From contig JAREIK010010368.1 in NCBI GenBank assembly GCA_029783825.1, forward strand, positions 124,001 to 188,000: DNA of 64,000 nt, in the 5' to 3' direction. The DNA is from Sapria himalayana. Its lineage: Eukaryota > Streptophyta > Magnoliopsida > Malpighiales > Rafflesiaceae. A program made the position numbers and the translations under genes. A model generated the notes under the pieces. That model was not told the DNA's origin. It was given only the letters and a program-made list of their open reading frames with translations, and did not search any database. Shown in pieces: positions 1 through 15,200 of the stretch (the first letter of the stretch is position 1; every line of letters begins with the position of its first letter).

Positions 1-3000
1 ATAATAATCTTAGGAATTATATATCATGTAAATTCAATAAAAAAATTATATTTATAGATATTATATTAATGATCAAAAAATAAATTAATAAACTATTATT
101 AATAAGAAAGATTTTATTTAAAATATATTTGCAAAACGTAAATTTTATCAAAATAAAAATAAAATATATTACTAAATAATAATTTATTTGATATTTTGCT
201 TCATTTTATAAGTTTATATTTTTTTTATTAAAAGTAAATTATTTAAATTATATTCGCCTTCCTCATAATTTATTTTTAATTTATAATTCTATAGAAATTA
301 ACTAATAAATAATTAAAATGAATATTTAAAATTATAATGAATACAAATAAAATAGAGATTTATTATTTATTATTTATGATATACTAGTTTAATGGTTTAC
401 GTATTTAGGTGTTTTGGGGTTTAGTGATTTAACCCCAAAATAATTTTTAATTTTTGATTTTTAGTGATTTATAGTTTTTATTTAAAGAATGAAAAAATAA
501 AAAATTTAATTTTTTGATTTTTTTTTAATTTTTGAAGGTTATAACCTTTGAAAATATAACAATTTTTAATTTTTTCAAAATGTGAATATAATTTTCAGTA
601 ATAATAATCTTAATAATTATATATAATGTAAACTCAATATAAATAATTTTATTAATACATATTATAATAATGATTAATAAAAAATTAATAAACTATTATT
701 TATAAGAATGATATAAATTAAAATAGAATTATAAAATCTAAAATGATTCAAAATCAAAATAAAATATATTACTAAATAATAAATTATTGTTTTTAAAATT
801 TTGCCTCATTTTATAAGGATATATTTTTTTTAATGAAAAATAAATTATTTATATAAGATCTGTCTTACTAATAATTTATTTTTAATTAATATTTCTATAA
901 AAATAAACTGATAAATAATTAAAATAAAAATTTAAAATTATACTTATTAAAAATCAAAATTGATATTTATGATTTTTTATTAATTTACACTTGTTTAATG
1001 GTTTAAGTATTTAAAAATTTTGTCGTTTAGGAGTTTAGAAATTTATTTTTATAGGCATTTAATGGTTTATAGGTTTTATTTAAATAATAAAATAACAAAA
1101 AAAATTGTAATTTTTTTTCATTTTCATATGTTATAACTTTTGAAAATATAATAATTTTTAAAATTTTTTCAAATGTGAATACAATATTTAGTTATTTTAA
1201 TATTAATAATTATATATCATATAAATTTAATATAAACAATTTTATTGATAGATAATATAATAATGATCAAAAATTAAATTAATAAACTCTTAATAATAAG
1301 ATAGATATTAATTATAAAAATTTACAATACCCAAATTGATTCAAGATTAAACTCTAATATATAACTATATAATAATTTTTAATTTTTAAATTTTTACTTC
1401 TTTTATATGCATATATTTTTTTTTTCATTAGAAATAAATTACTTAAATTATATTTGTCGCACTCATAATTTATTTTGTAATAAATATTTTATAAAAATAA
1501 ACTAATAAATAATTAAAATCAATATTTAAAATTCTAAGAAATGAAATAAAAATTAGATTTATTAATTATTAAGTAGTATATAGCAGTTTAATGGTTTATG
1601 TATTTAGGAGTTTTTTGATTTACCTGTATATGCATTTTGTGGTTTATATGTTTTATTTAAAAAATAAAATAACCAAAAATTTACTTTTGTTATTTTTTGA
1701 TATTTTCAAAGGTTATATCTTTTAAAAATACAATAAATTTTAAATTTTTTTCTAAAGTGAATATAATCTTTAGTTATAATAATCATTATATTTATATATC
1801 ATATAAATTAAATATAAACAATTTTATTGATAAATATTCTAATAATCATCAAAAAATAAATTAATAATCTATTATTAATAAGAAAGATATCAATTAAAAT
1901 ATAATTACAAAACCTAAAATGATTCAGAAGCAAAGCAAACTATATTACTATATAATAATTTTTTTTTGAATTATTTTTTCTATTAAAAAGTTTATGTTTA
2001 TTTTTTTGATTAAAAAATAATTTATATAAATTATATCTGTGTAACTCATACTTTATTCTGTAATTAATATATTTATAAAAATGAACAAATAAATAATTAA
2101 AATGAATATTTAAAATTATAATGAAAAAAAATGAGATTTATTATTTATTATTTCGGGATACCGGTTTAATTTAAATTAGATATTTCTCACTAATTATTTA
2201 TTTTGTAATTAATATTTCTATAAAAATAAACTGATAAATATTTAAAATAAAAATTTAAAATTATACCGAATAAAATTTAAAATGAGATTTGTGATTTATT
2301 ATTACTGTATACCAGTTTAATGAATTCAGGATTTATAGGTTTTTTCATTTAGGATTTTAGTGATTATGTTTTTAGGCTTTTAGTGGTTTATACGTTTTAT
2401 TTTAAAAAATAAAATATCAAAAAAAATTTCGATAATTTTTGTAAATTTTCATAGGTAATAACCTTTGAAAATATAATAATATTTACAATTTTTTGAAATG
2501 TGTATACAATATTTAGGTATAATAATATTAATAATTATATATCATATAAATTCACTATAAACAATTTTATTGATATATATTATAATAATGATCAAAATTA
2601 AATTTATAAACTATTGATATTAAAATAGATTTTAATTAAAAAATAATTAGAAAACCCAAATTGATTCAAAATTATAGTAAAATATATTTCTAGATAACAT
2701 TTTTTTATTTTTAAATTTTTACTTATTTAATAAGCATATATATTTTTTTAATTATATTTGTCGCACTCATAATTTATTTTGTAATAAATTTTTCTATAAA
2801 AATAAACTAATAATTAGTTAAAATGAATATTTAAAATTATTATAAATACAATTAAAAATTAGATTTATTAATTATTAAGTAGTATATAACGGTTTAATGG
2901 TTTATGTATTTTGGCATTACTGGGTTTAGAAGTTTTCTGATTTAATTGTGCATGTTTTAGTCGGTTATAGGTGTTATTTAAAAAAATATCTAAAAAGTTA

Positions 3001-6000
3001 TTTTTTTTATTTTTTAATATTTTCAAATTTATAACCTTTGAAAATATAATAATTTTTAAATTTTTTTAAAAAGTGAATAAAATATTTAGTTATGATAATT
3101 TTAATATTTATATATCATATAAATTTAATATAAATACTTTTATTGATAAATATTTTAATAATGATCAAAGAATAAATTAATAATCTATTATTAATAAGTT
3201 AGATATCAATTAAAATATAATTACAAAATGTAAATTGATTCATAAACAAAGTAAAATATATAACTATATCATAATTTTTTGTTTTTAATTTTTTTCTTCT
3301 TTTATTAAGTTTTTCTATATTTTTTTGTTGAAAATTAATTTATATAAATTATATTTGTATAACTTATAATTTATTTTGTAATTAATATTTATAAAAAAAT
3401 AATAAAATAAATAATTAAATTGTATGTTTAAAATTATGATGAAAAAAATAAGAATGAGATTTATTATTTATTATTTAGGATATACATGTTTTAAAAATTT
3501 ATCTATTTAGGGTTTTCGAGACTTAGAAGTTATTGATTTAAGTATTTAGGCATTTAATGGTTTATAGGTTTTATTCAAACAATGAAATAACAAAAAATTT
3601 ATTTTTGATATTTTTTTCAAATTTTCAAAGGTTATAACTTTGAAATATATTAATTTTAAAATTTTTTAAAAATGTGAATACAATATTTAGTAAAAAAAAA
3701 TATTATAACTATATAAAATATAAATTAAATATAAATAGTTTTATTGATAGATATTATATCAGTTATTACAAATTAAATTAATAAACTATTATTAATATGA
3801 TAGATATAAATTAAAATATAATTAAAAACCTAAAATGATTCAAAATCAAAGTAAAAGTTATTACTAAATAATAATTTTTTTTTAGTTTTTGCATCATTTT
3901 ATCAGCTTATATGTTTTTTTGATGAAAAATATATTATTTAAATTATATTTATATCACTCATAATTTATTTTGTAATTAATATTTCTTTAAATTATTTAAA
4001 TTATATTTAAGGTTTACGAGTTTAAAGGTTTAAGTATTTAGGTGCTTAGAAGTTTAGGAGTTTAGATATTTATGTATTTAAGGATTGAATGGTTCATATG
4101 TTTTTTTTTAAATGATATAACAAAAAATTTATTTTTGTTATTTTTTTCTCATTTTTGAAGGTTATAAACTTTGAAAATATAACAATTTTTAAATTTTTTT
4201 TATATGTGAATACTATATTTAGTTATGATAATCTTAATAATTATAAAACATGTAAATTCAATATAAACAATTATATTGATAGATATTATATTAATGGTCA
4301 AAAAATAAATTAATAAACTATTATTAATAAGAAATATTTTTTTTAAATATATTTGCAAAACCTAAATTTATTAAAAATCAAAGTAAAATATATTAAAAAA
4401 TAATACTTTCTTTGATGTTTTGCTTCTTTTTATAAGTTTATATTTTTTATTATTAAAAGTAAATTATTTAAATTATATTTGTCTTCCTCATTATTTATTT
4501 TTAATTTATAATTTTTTAAAAATAAACTAATAAATAATTAAAATAAATATTTAAAATTATAATGAATACAAATAAAATAGATATTTATTATTTATTATTC
4601 ACGATATACTAGTTTAATGGTTTAAGTATTGTGGTGTTTTGGGGTGTAGTGATTTAAGTGTTTAGGCCTTTTGTTATTTATAGTTTTTATTTAATGAATT
4701 AAAAAATAAAAAATTTAATTTTTTATTTTTTTAATTTTTGAAGGTTATAACCTATGAAATTATAATAATTTTTAATTTTTTTTAAATGTGAATATAATAT
4801 TTAGTAATCATAATCTTAATAATTATATATAATGTAAACTCAATATAAATAATTTTATTAATAGATATTATAATAATGATAAATAAAAAATTAATAAACT
4901 ATTATTAATAAGAATGTTGTAAATTAAAATATAATTACAAAATCTAAAATGATTCAAAATAAAAAAAAATATATTACTAAATAATAAATTTTTGTTTTTA
5001 AAATTTTGCCTCTTTTTATAAGGATATATATTTTTTTGATGAAAAATAAATTATTTATATTAGATTTGTCTCACTAATAATTTATTTTGTAATTAATATT
5101 TCTATAAAAATGAACTGATAAATAATTAAAATAAAAATTTAAAATTATACTTAATAAAAATTAAATTGAGATTTATGATTTTTTATTCATGTATACCTGT
5201 TTAATAGTTTAAGTATTTAGAGGTTTTGTTGTTTAGGAGTTTTGCAATTTATGTTTTTATGCATTTAGTGGTTTATTTGTTTTATTTAAACAATAAAATA
5301 ACAAAAAAAAATTGTAATTTTTTGTCATTTACATAGGTTATAACCTTTGAAAATATAATAATATTTAAAATTTTTTGAAATGTGAATACAATATTTTGTT
5401 ATAATAATTTTAATAATTATATATCATATAAATTCAATATAAATAATTTTATTGATAGATAATATAATAATGATAAAATTTAAATTAATAAACTATCAAT
5501 AAAAAGATTGATATTAATTAAAAAATATTTACAAAGCCCAAATTGATTTAAAATTAAAGTGAAATATATTATTGGATGATAATTTTTAATTTTTAAATTA
5601 TTACTTCTTTTATAAGCATATTTTTTTGATTAAAAATAAATTAATTAAAATATATATGTCGCTCTCATAATTTAATTTGTAATAAATATTTCTATAAAAA
5701 TAAACAGATAAAGAATTAAAATGAATATTTAAAATTATAATAAATAGAAATAAAAATTAGATTTATTAATTATTAAGTAGTATATCGCAATTTAATGGTT
5801 TATATATTTAGGCATTATGAGGTTTAGGAGTTTACTGATTTAACTGTGTATTCATTTAGTGGTTTATAGGTTTTATTAAAAAATAAAATAATAAAAAACT
5901 TATTTTTATTATTTTTTGATATTTTCAAAGGTTATAACCTTTGAAAATATAATAATTTTTAAATTTTTTAAAAATGTGGATACAATATTTAGTAATAATA

Positions 6001-9000
6001 ATCATTATAATTATATATAATATAAACTAAATATAAACAATTTTATTGATAGATACGATATCAATTATTAAAAAATAAATTAATATGCTATTATTAATAT
6101 TATAGATATAAATTAAATTATAATTGCAAAAAATATCCAAAATCGAAGTAAAATTTATTAATAAATAATAATTTTTTTTAAGTTTTTCCTTCTTTTTATA
6201 AGCATATATTTTTTTTGATGAAAAATAAATTATTTAAATTATATTTGTATCACTCAATTTATTTTGTAATTAATATTTTAATAAATTATTTAAATTATAT
6301 TTATGTTTTACGGGTTTAACAGTTTACATATTTATAGGCTTTTGTGTTTAGGAGTTTAGAGGTTTAAGTGTTTCGTCATTTAGTGGTATATAAGTTTTAT
6401 TTAAACAATGATATATCAAAAAAAATTATTTTTATTATTTTTTTAATTTTTGAAGGTTATAACCTTTGAAAATATAATTATTTTAATATTTTTTTCAAAT
6501 GTAAATATAAGATTTAGTTATGATAATCTTAATAATTATAAGTCATTTAAATTCAATATAAATAATTATATTGCTAGATATTATAATAATGATCAAAAAA
6601 AAATTTAATAAACTATTATTAATAAGATTGATATTATTTAAAATATATTTGCAAAATCTATATTTATTCAAAATCAAAGTAAAATATATTACTTAATAAT
6701 AATTTTTTTAATTTTTCTTTTTTTATAACTTTATATTTTTGTTATTATAAATAAATTATTTAAATTAATTTGTTTTACTCATAATTTATTTTGTAATTTA
6801 TAATTCTATAATAATAAAATAATAAATAATTAAAATAATTATTTAAAATTATAATGAATACAAATAAAATTGAGATTTATTATTTATTATTCAGGATATA
6901 CCGGCTTAATGGTTTAACTATTTTGGTGTTTTTGGGTTTAGGAGTTTAGTGATTTATGTGTTTAGACCTTTAGTGATTTATACTTATTATCAAAAGAATT
7001 TAAAAACAAAAAAAAATTAATTTTTTGAATTTTTTTAATTTTTGAAAGTTGTAACCTTTGAAAATATAATAATTTTAAATTTTATTAAATGTGAATATAA
7101 TATTTATTTATAATAATCTTAATAATTATATATAATGTAAACTAAATATAAATAATTTTATTAATAGATATTATAATAATGATTAATAAATAAATAAATA
7201 AACTAGTATTAATAAGAATGATATAAATTAAAATATAATTGTAGAATCTAAAATGATTCAAAATCAAAATAAGATATATTACTAGAGAATAATTTTTATA
7301 TTAAAAATTTTGCCTCATTTTATAAGCATATATTTTTTTTGATGAAAAATAAATTATTTAAATTATATCTGTCTCACTAATAATTTAATTTGTAATTAAT
7401 ATTTCAATAAAAATAAACATGTAAATAATTAAAATAAAAATTTTTGAATTATACTAAAAAAAATTTTAAATGAGATTTATGATTTAAATATTAATGTATA
7501 CCAATTTAATAGTTTAAGTATTTAGAAGTTTTGTCGTTTAAAAGTTTAACGATTTATGTTTTTAGGCATTTAATGGTTTATAGGTTTTATTTAAATAATA
7601 AAATAACAAAAAAAAAATTTAGTAATTTTTTGTTATTTTCATAGGTTATAACCTTTGAAAATATAATAATATTTAAAATTTTTTGAAATGTGTACACAAT
7701 ATTTAATTATAATAATTTTAAAAATTATATATCATATAAATTCAATATAAACAATTATATTGATAGATATTATAATAATGATCAAAAATTAAATTAATAA
7801 ACATTTAATAATAAGATTTATATTAATTAAAAAATATAAAAAACCCAAATTGATTCAAAATTAAAGTAAAAAATATTACTGGATAATAATTTTTAATTTT
7901 TAAAATTTTACTTCTTTTATAAGACTATATTTTTTTTGATTAAAAATAAATTATTTAAATTATATTTGTCGCACTCATAATTTATTTTGTAATAAATATT
8001 TCTATAAAATAAACTTATAAATAATTAAAATGAATATTTAAAATAATAATAAATTGAAAAAAAAATTAGATTTCCTAATTATTAAGTAGTATATAACAGT
8101 TTAATGGTTTATGTATTTAGGCATTACGGGCCTTAAGAGTCTGCTGATTTAACTATGTATGCATTTAGTGGTTTATAAGTTTTATTTAAAAATTAAAATA
8201 ACAAAATACTTATTTTTATTATTTTTTGATATTTTTAAAGGTTATAACATTTGAAAATATAATAATTTTTAATTTTTTTTCAAATGTGAATCAATATTTA
8301 GTTATAATAATCATTTTATTTATATATCATATAAATTCAATATAAACAATATTATTGATAAATATTCTAAAAATAATCAAAAAATAAATTAATAATCTAT
8401 TATTAATAAGATAGATATCAATTAAAATATAATCAAAAAACTTAAAATGATTCAGAAGAAATCAAAATATTTACTATACAATAATTTGTTGTTTTGAAAT
8501 TTGTTTTTCTTTTAAAAAGTTTATCCATATTTTTTGGATGAAAATTAATCTATAAAAATTATATTTGTCTAACTCATAATATATTTTGTAATTAATATTT
8601 ATATAAAAATAAACAAATAAATAATTAAAATGATTTAAAATTATAATGAAAAAAAATAAAAATGAGAGTTATTGTTTATTATTTAGGATATATCTAATTA
8701 AAAAAATTATCTATTTTATGTTTACGAGCTTTAGAAGTTATTCATTTAAGTAATTAGGCATTTAGTTGTTTATAGTTTTTATTTAAACATGAAATAATAA
8801 AAAATTATTTTTGATATTTTTTAAAATTTTCAAAGAGTATAACCTTTGAAAATATAATAATTTTAAAATTTTTTAAAAATCTGAATACAATATTTAGTAA
8901 TATTAATAATTATAGCAATATATAATATAAATTAAATATAACCAATTTTATTGATAGATATTATATCTATTATCAAAAAATAAATTAATAAACTATTATT

Positions 9001-9240
9001 AATATGATAGATATAAATTAAAATTCAAGTACAAAAACTAAAATGATTAAAAATCAAAGTAAATTTATTACTAAATAATAATTTTTGTTTTTTAGTTTTT
9101 TCCTCATTTTATAAGATTATATAGTTTTTTGATGAAAAATAAATTATTTAAATTATATTTGTATAACACAATGTATTTTGCAATTAATATTTCAATAAAT
9201 TATTTAAATTATATTTAAGGAATAATTGCAAAACCTAAAT
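1..9240 (+). repeat. AT-rich satellite array, first arm (TTTAGG-rich strand on top)
   Basis: Tandem monomers run head to tail. Centres of the recurrent palindrome fall at about 4164, 4747, 5340, 5934, 6460, 7051, 7648, 8244 and 8839, giving spacings of about 583-597 bp and one short type of about 526 bp. Each monomer starts near a phrase like AATAATTATATATCATAT, passes a poly-T/TGATGAAAAATAAATT stretch and a telomere-like box (GGTTTAGGAGTTTAG), and ends at the palindrome. At least five monomer types follow in order, and the first type recurs near 1, 4222 and 6520. Around 2163 two types are fused mid-monomer. No gene is visible; open frames are short and made of I/N/K/Y/L-rich A+T sequence. 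The family is not one I recognise by name. Confidence 0.9.
5919..5950. repeat. Perfect 32-bp palindrome of the satellite monomer
   Basis: The 32 bases read identically on both strands, with core AAAGGTTATAACCTTT and symmetric ATATTTTC/GAAAATAT ends. Almost every monomer has a version of it, usually with one to three mismatches. It could extrude a hairpin or cruciform, or bind a dimeric protein; both are inference. Confidence 0.85.
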
Positions 9241-9245
9241 TATTT
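9211..9245. other. Orientation switch of the satellite array
   Basis: Up to about 9220 the sequence matches the first-arm monomer ending TATTTAAATTATATTTAAGG, which in other copies continues into TTTACGAGTTTAA. Bases 9221-9241 resemble another first-arm segment (TTGCAAAACCTAAA). From about 9241 the sequence is the opposite strand of the monomer (TTTAAATAAAACCTAT, then ACCACTAAATGC). All later satellite stays in that second orientation. The join is therefore a short patchwork between opposed arms, consistent with an inversion breakpoint or an assembly join. Confidence 0.8.
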
Positions 9246-12200
9246 TTTTGTTTATTTATTTTTTAAATAAAACCTATTACCACTAAATGCAAACATAGTT
9301 AAATCAGTAAACTCCTAAACCTCGTAATGCCTAAATAAATAAACCATTAAACCGCATATACTACTTAATAATTAATAAATCTAATTTTTATATCTATTTA
9401 TTATAATTTTAAATAATTATTTTAATTATTTATTAGTTTATTTCTATTGAAATATTTATTACAAAATAAATTATGAGGGCGAAAAATATAAATTAATTAA
9501 ATTGTTTTAATCAATAAAAGTATTTACGCTTATATAATAAGTAAAAATTTAAAAATTAAAAATTAATATTAAGTAATATATTTTACTTTAATTTTGAATC
9601 AATTTGGGTTTTGTAAATATTTTTTAATTAATATCTATATTATTATTAATAGTTTAGTAATTTAATTTTTGATCATTATTATAATATCTATCAATACAAT
9701 TGTTTATATTAAATTTATATGATATATAATTATATATATTATTATAACTAAATATTGTATTAACATTTCAAAAAATTTTAAATATTATTATATTTTCAAT
9801 GGTTATGACCTATGAAAATGAAAAAAAATTACAAATTTATTTTTTGTTTTATTGTTTAAATAAAACATAAAAAAACTAAATGCCTAAAAACAGAAATCGC
9901 AAAATTCTTAAAGGACAAAACCTCTTAATACATAAACAATTAAACTGATATACATTAATAATAAATCATAAATTTTATTTTAATTTTTATTCAGTTTAAT
10001 TTTAAATTTTTATTTTAATTATTTATCAGTTTATTTTATAGAAATATTAATTACAAAATAATTTATTAGTTAGACGGATCTAATTTAAATTAAACTGGTA
10101 TCCCTAAATAATAAATAATAAATAATAAATCTCATTTTTTTTCATTCTAATTTTAAATATTCATTTTATTTATTTATTTGTTTATATAAATAAAAATATT
10201 AATTACAAAATAAATTGAGTTAGACAAATATAATTTATATAAATTGTTTTTTATCGATAAATTATAGATAAACTTATATTGTAATATAAATTTCAAAGCA
10301 CAAAATTATTATATAGTAATATATTTTGCTTTGCTTCTGAATCATTTTAGGTTTTATAATTATATATTAATTGATATATATCGCATTAATAATAGATTAT
10401 TAATTTATTTTTTGATCATTATTAGAATATTTATCAATAAAATTGTTTATATTGAATTTATTTGATATATAAATCTAATGATTATTATAACTAAAGATTG
10501 TATTTACATTTTAAAAAAATTTAAAAATTATTAGATTTTGAAAGGTTATAACCTTTAAAAAAATCAAAAAATAATAAAAATATATTTTTTGTTATTTTAT
10601 TTTTTAAATAAAACCTATAAACCACTAAAAGCCTAAAAACATAAATTGCTAAACTTCTAAACGACAAAACTTCTAAATACATAGACCATTAAACTGGTAT
10701 ATATTAATAATAAATAATAAATCTCATATTAATTTTTATTCATTATAATTTTAAATTTTTATTTTAATTATTTATCAGTTTATTTTTATAGAAATATTAA
10801 TTACAAAAAAAATTATTAGTGAGATAGATCTAATTTAAATTAAAAAGGTATCCCTAAATAATAAATAATAAACCTTATTTTTTTTTAATTATAATTATAT
10901 ATATTCATTTTAATTATTTATTTCTTTTTTTATATATAAATATTAAATACAAAATAAATTGAGTTAGACAAATATAATTTATATATATTATTTTTCATCA
11001 ATAAATTATAGATAAACTTTATAAATTGAAAAAAAATATGTAAACAAAAAATTATTATATAGTAATATATTTTGATTTGCTTCTGAATCATTTTAGGTTT
11101 TATAATTATATTTTAATTAATATCTATCTTTCTTTTTAATTGATATCTATTTTATTAATAATTGTTTATTAATTAATTTTTTGATCATTATTAGAATATT
11201 TATCAATAATATTTTTTATATTGAATTTATATGTTATATAAATATAATGATTATTATAACCAAATATTGAATTCGCTTTTTAAAAAAATTTAAAACTTAT
11301 TATATTCCAAAGGTTTATAACCTTTGGAAATATCAAAAAAAAAATAAAAATAAATTTTTTGTTATTTTTTTTCAAATATAACCTATAAACCACTAAATGC
11401 ATACATAGTTTTATAAGTAATCACCTAAACCCTGTAATACTTAAATACATGAACCATTAAACAGCTATATACTACTTAATAATTAATAAATTTAATTTTT
11501 ATTTCAATTTATTATTATTTTAAATATTCATTTTATTTATGTATTACTTTATTTTTATAAAAATTTTTATTACAAAATAAATTATGAGTGCGAAACATAT
11601 AATTTAAATAATTTATTTTTAATTAAAAAAAATATATTTGCTTTTAAAAGAGTATAAAAAGAAGTTTTATAAAAAATTAAAAATTATTATCAACTAATCT
11701 ATTTTACTTTAATTTTGAAACAATTTGGGGTTTGTAAATATTTTTTAATTAATATCTATCTTTTTATAAATAGTTTATTAATTTAATTTTTGATCATTAT
11801 TATAGTATCTATCAATAAAATTGTTTATATTTAATTTATATGATATAGAATTATTAAAATTATTATAACTAAATATTGTATTCAGATTTCAAAAAACTTT
11901 AAATATTTTTAAATTTTAAAAGGTTATAACATTTGAAAATGACAAAATTACAATTTTTTTTTCTTATTTTATTTGTTTAAATAAAACTTATAAATCACTA
12001 AATGCCTATAAACATAAATTGCTAAACACATAAATGACAAAACCTCAAAATACTTAAACCATTAAACTGGTATACATTAATAATAAATCATAAATCACAT
12101 TTTAATTTTTATTCAATATAATTTTAAATTTTTATTTTAATTATTTATCAGTTAATTTTTATATAAATATTAAATACAAAATAAATTATTAGTGAGACAG

Positions 12201-15200
12201 ATATAACTTAAATTAAACCGGTATACCCTAAATAAGAAATAATAAATCTCATTTTTTTTCATTATAATTTTAAATATTCATTTTAATTATTAATTTTTTA
12301 TTTTTAAATAAATATTAATTAAAAAATAAATAATGAGTTAGACAAATATAATTTATGTAAATTATTTATAATCAAAAAAATATAGATAAACTTTTTAAAA
12401 TAAAAAAAATTTTCAAAACAAAAAATTATTATATAGTAATATATTTTTCTTTGCTTATGAATCATTTTTTGTTTTGTAATTATATTTTAATTCATATCTA
12501 TCTTATTAATATTATTTTTATTAATTTATTTATGATTATTATTAGATTATTTATCACTAAAATTGTTTATCTTGAATTTATATGATATATTAATATAATG
12601 ATTTTTATAACTAAATACTTAAACCATTAAACTGTTATATAATACATAATAATTAATAAATCGAATTTTAATTTCTATTTTAAATCATTAAACCATTAAT
12701 GATTTTTATTATAGTTATAAATATTCATTTTAATTATTTATTAGTTTATTTTTATAGAAATATTTATTATAAAATAAATTATGAGTGCGACAAATATAAT
12801 TTAAAGAATTTTTTTTAATCAAAAAAAATATATCTGCTTATAAATGAAGTAAAAATTTAAAAATAAAAAATTATTATCTAGTATTATATTTTACTTTAAT
12901 TTTGAATCAATTTAGGTTTTGTAAATATTTTTTTATTAATGTCAATCTTATTATTAATAGTTTATTAATTTACTTTTTGATCATTATTATAATATCTATC
13001 AATAAATTATTTATAGTGAATTTATATCATATATAATTACTAATATTATTATAACTAAATATTGAATTCAAATTTCAAAAAATTTTAAATATTATTATAT
13101 TTTCAAAGGTTATAACCTATGAAAATGTGAAAAAATTACAATATTTTTTTTGTTATTTTATTGATTAAATAAAATCTATAAACCACTAAATGCTTAAAAA
13201 CCTAAATCACTAAACTCCTAAAAGACAAAATCTCTAAATACTTAAACCATTAAACTAGTATACATTAATAATAAATCATAAAAATTTTAATTTTTATTCA
13301 GTATAATTTTAAATTTTTATTTTAATTAATTTTCAATTTATGTTTATAGAAATATAAAAAACAAAATAAATTATTAGTATGATAGATCTAATTTAAATAA
13401 GACCGGTATACACTAAATAATAAATAATAAATCTCATTTCTTAATTATAATTTTAAATATTCATTTTAATGATTTATTTGTTTATTTTTATATAAATATT
13501 ACTTACAAAATAATTTATGAGTTACACAAATATAATTTATATAAATTATTTTTCATCAAAAAATTATAGATAAACTTTTTAAAAGAAAAAAAAAATTTAA
13601 AACAAAAAATAATTTATAGTAATATATTTTGATTTGCTTCTCAATCATTTTAGGTTTCGTAATTATATTTTAATTGATATTTATCTTATTAAAAAAAGAT
13701 TATTAAGTTATTTTTTCATCATTATTAGAATATTTATCAATAAAAATATATAAATTGAATTTATATGATATATAAATATAATGATTTTTAATACTATATA
13801 TTGTATTTACTTTTAAAAAAAATTAAAAATTATTATATTTTCAAAGGTTATAACCTTTGAAAATATGAAAAAATAAAAAAAAATATTTTTTCTTTGTTAT
13901 TCTATTGTTTAAATAAAACCGATACACCACTAAATGCCTATGCATTTCGTTAACTAAACTACAAAATCCCGATACCTATATATAGATAATCTTTTAAATT
14001 GGTATACCCTAAATAATAATTAATAAATTTCATTTTTATTTGTTTTAATTATAATTTAAAAAATTCATTTTGATTGTTTAGTTTTTTATTTTTAATATGT
14101 ATTAATTATAAAATAAATTATGAGTTAAAAATATAATTTATAAAGATTATTTTTCATCAAAAAACTGATAAGCTTATAAAAAGAATAAAAACTTAAAAAC
14201 AAATAATTATTATTTAGTAATATATTTTGCTTTGATTTTGAATCATTTTAGGTTTTGATATTAAATTTTAAGTAATATAAATCTTATTCATAATAGATTT
14301 TTAATTTATTTTTTGATAATTATTAGAATATCTATCAATAAAATTGTTTAAATTGAATTTATATGAAATATAATTATGATGATTATTATAAATAAATATT
14401 TATTCACTTTTGAAAAAAAATTTAAAAATTATTATATTTTCAAATGTTATAATCTTTGAAAATATCAAAAAATAATAAAAATAATTTTTTTTTATTTTTT
14501 TTCTTAAATAAAATTTATAAACCACAAAATGCATACATAGTTAAATCAATAAACTTCTAAACCCCATAATGCCTAAATACATAAACCATTAAACTGCTAT
14601 ATGCTTATTAATTAATAAATCTAATTTTTATTTCTATTTATTATAATTTTAAATATTCATTTTAATAATTTATTAGTTTATTTTTATTGAAATATTTATT
14701 ATAAAATAAAGTATGAGTGCGACAAATATAATTTAATTAATTTATGTTTAATAAAAAAAATATATGGTTATAAAAGAAGTAAAAATTTAAAAATTTAAAA
14801 TTATTTTCCAGTAATATATTTTACTTTAATTTTGAATCTATTTGGGGTTTTTAAATATATTTTAATTAATATCTATCTTTTTATTAATAGTTTATTAATT
14901 TAATTTTTGATCATTATTATATTGTCTATCAATAAAATTATTTATATTGAATTTATATGATATATAATTATTAACATTATTATAACTAAGTATTGTATTC
15001 ACATTTCAAAAAATGGTAAATATTATTATATTTTCAAATGTTATAACATATGAAAATGATAACAAATTATAGAAAATATTTTTGTTATTTTATTTTTTTA
15101 TATAAAATCTATAAACCACAAAAATCTCAAAAACATAAATTGCTAAACTAGTAATGAAAAAACCTCTAAATACTTAAACTATTAAACTGGTATACATTAA

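Noticed and set aside
1..9240. Possible CRISPR-like array, because of evenly spaced palindromes
   Set aside because: Spacing is about 590 bp, the intervening sequences are related to each other, and the context is a plant satellite.
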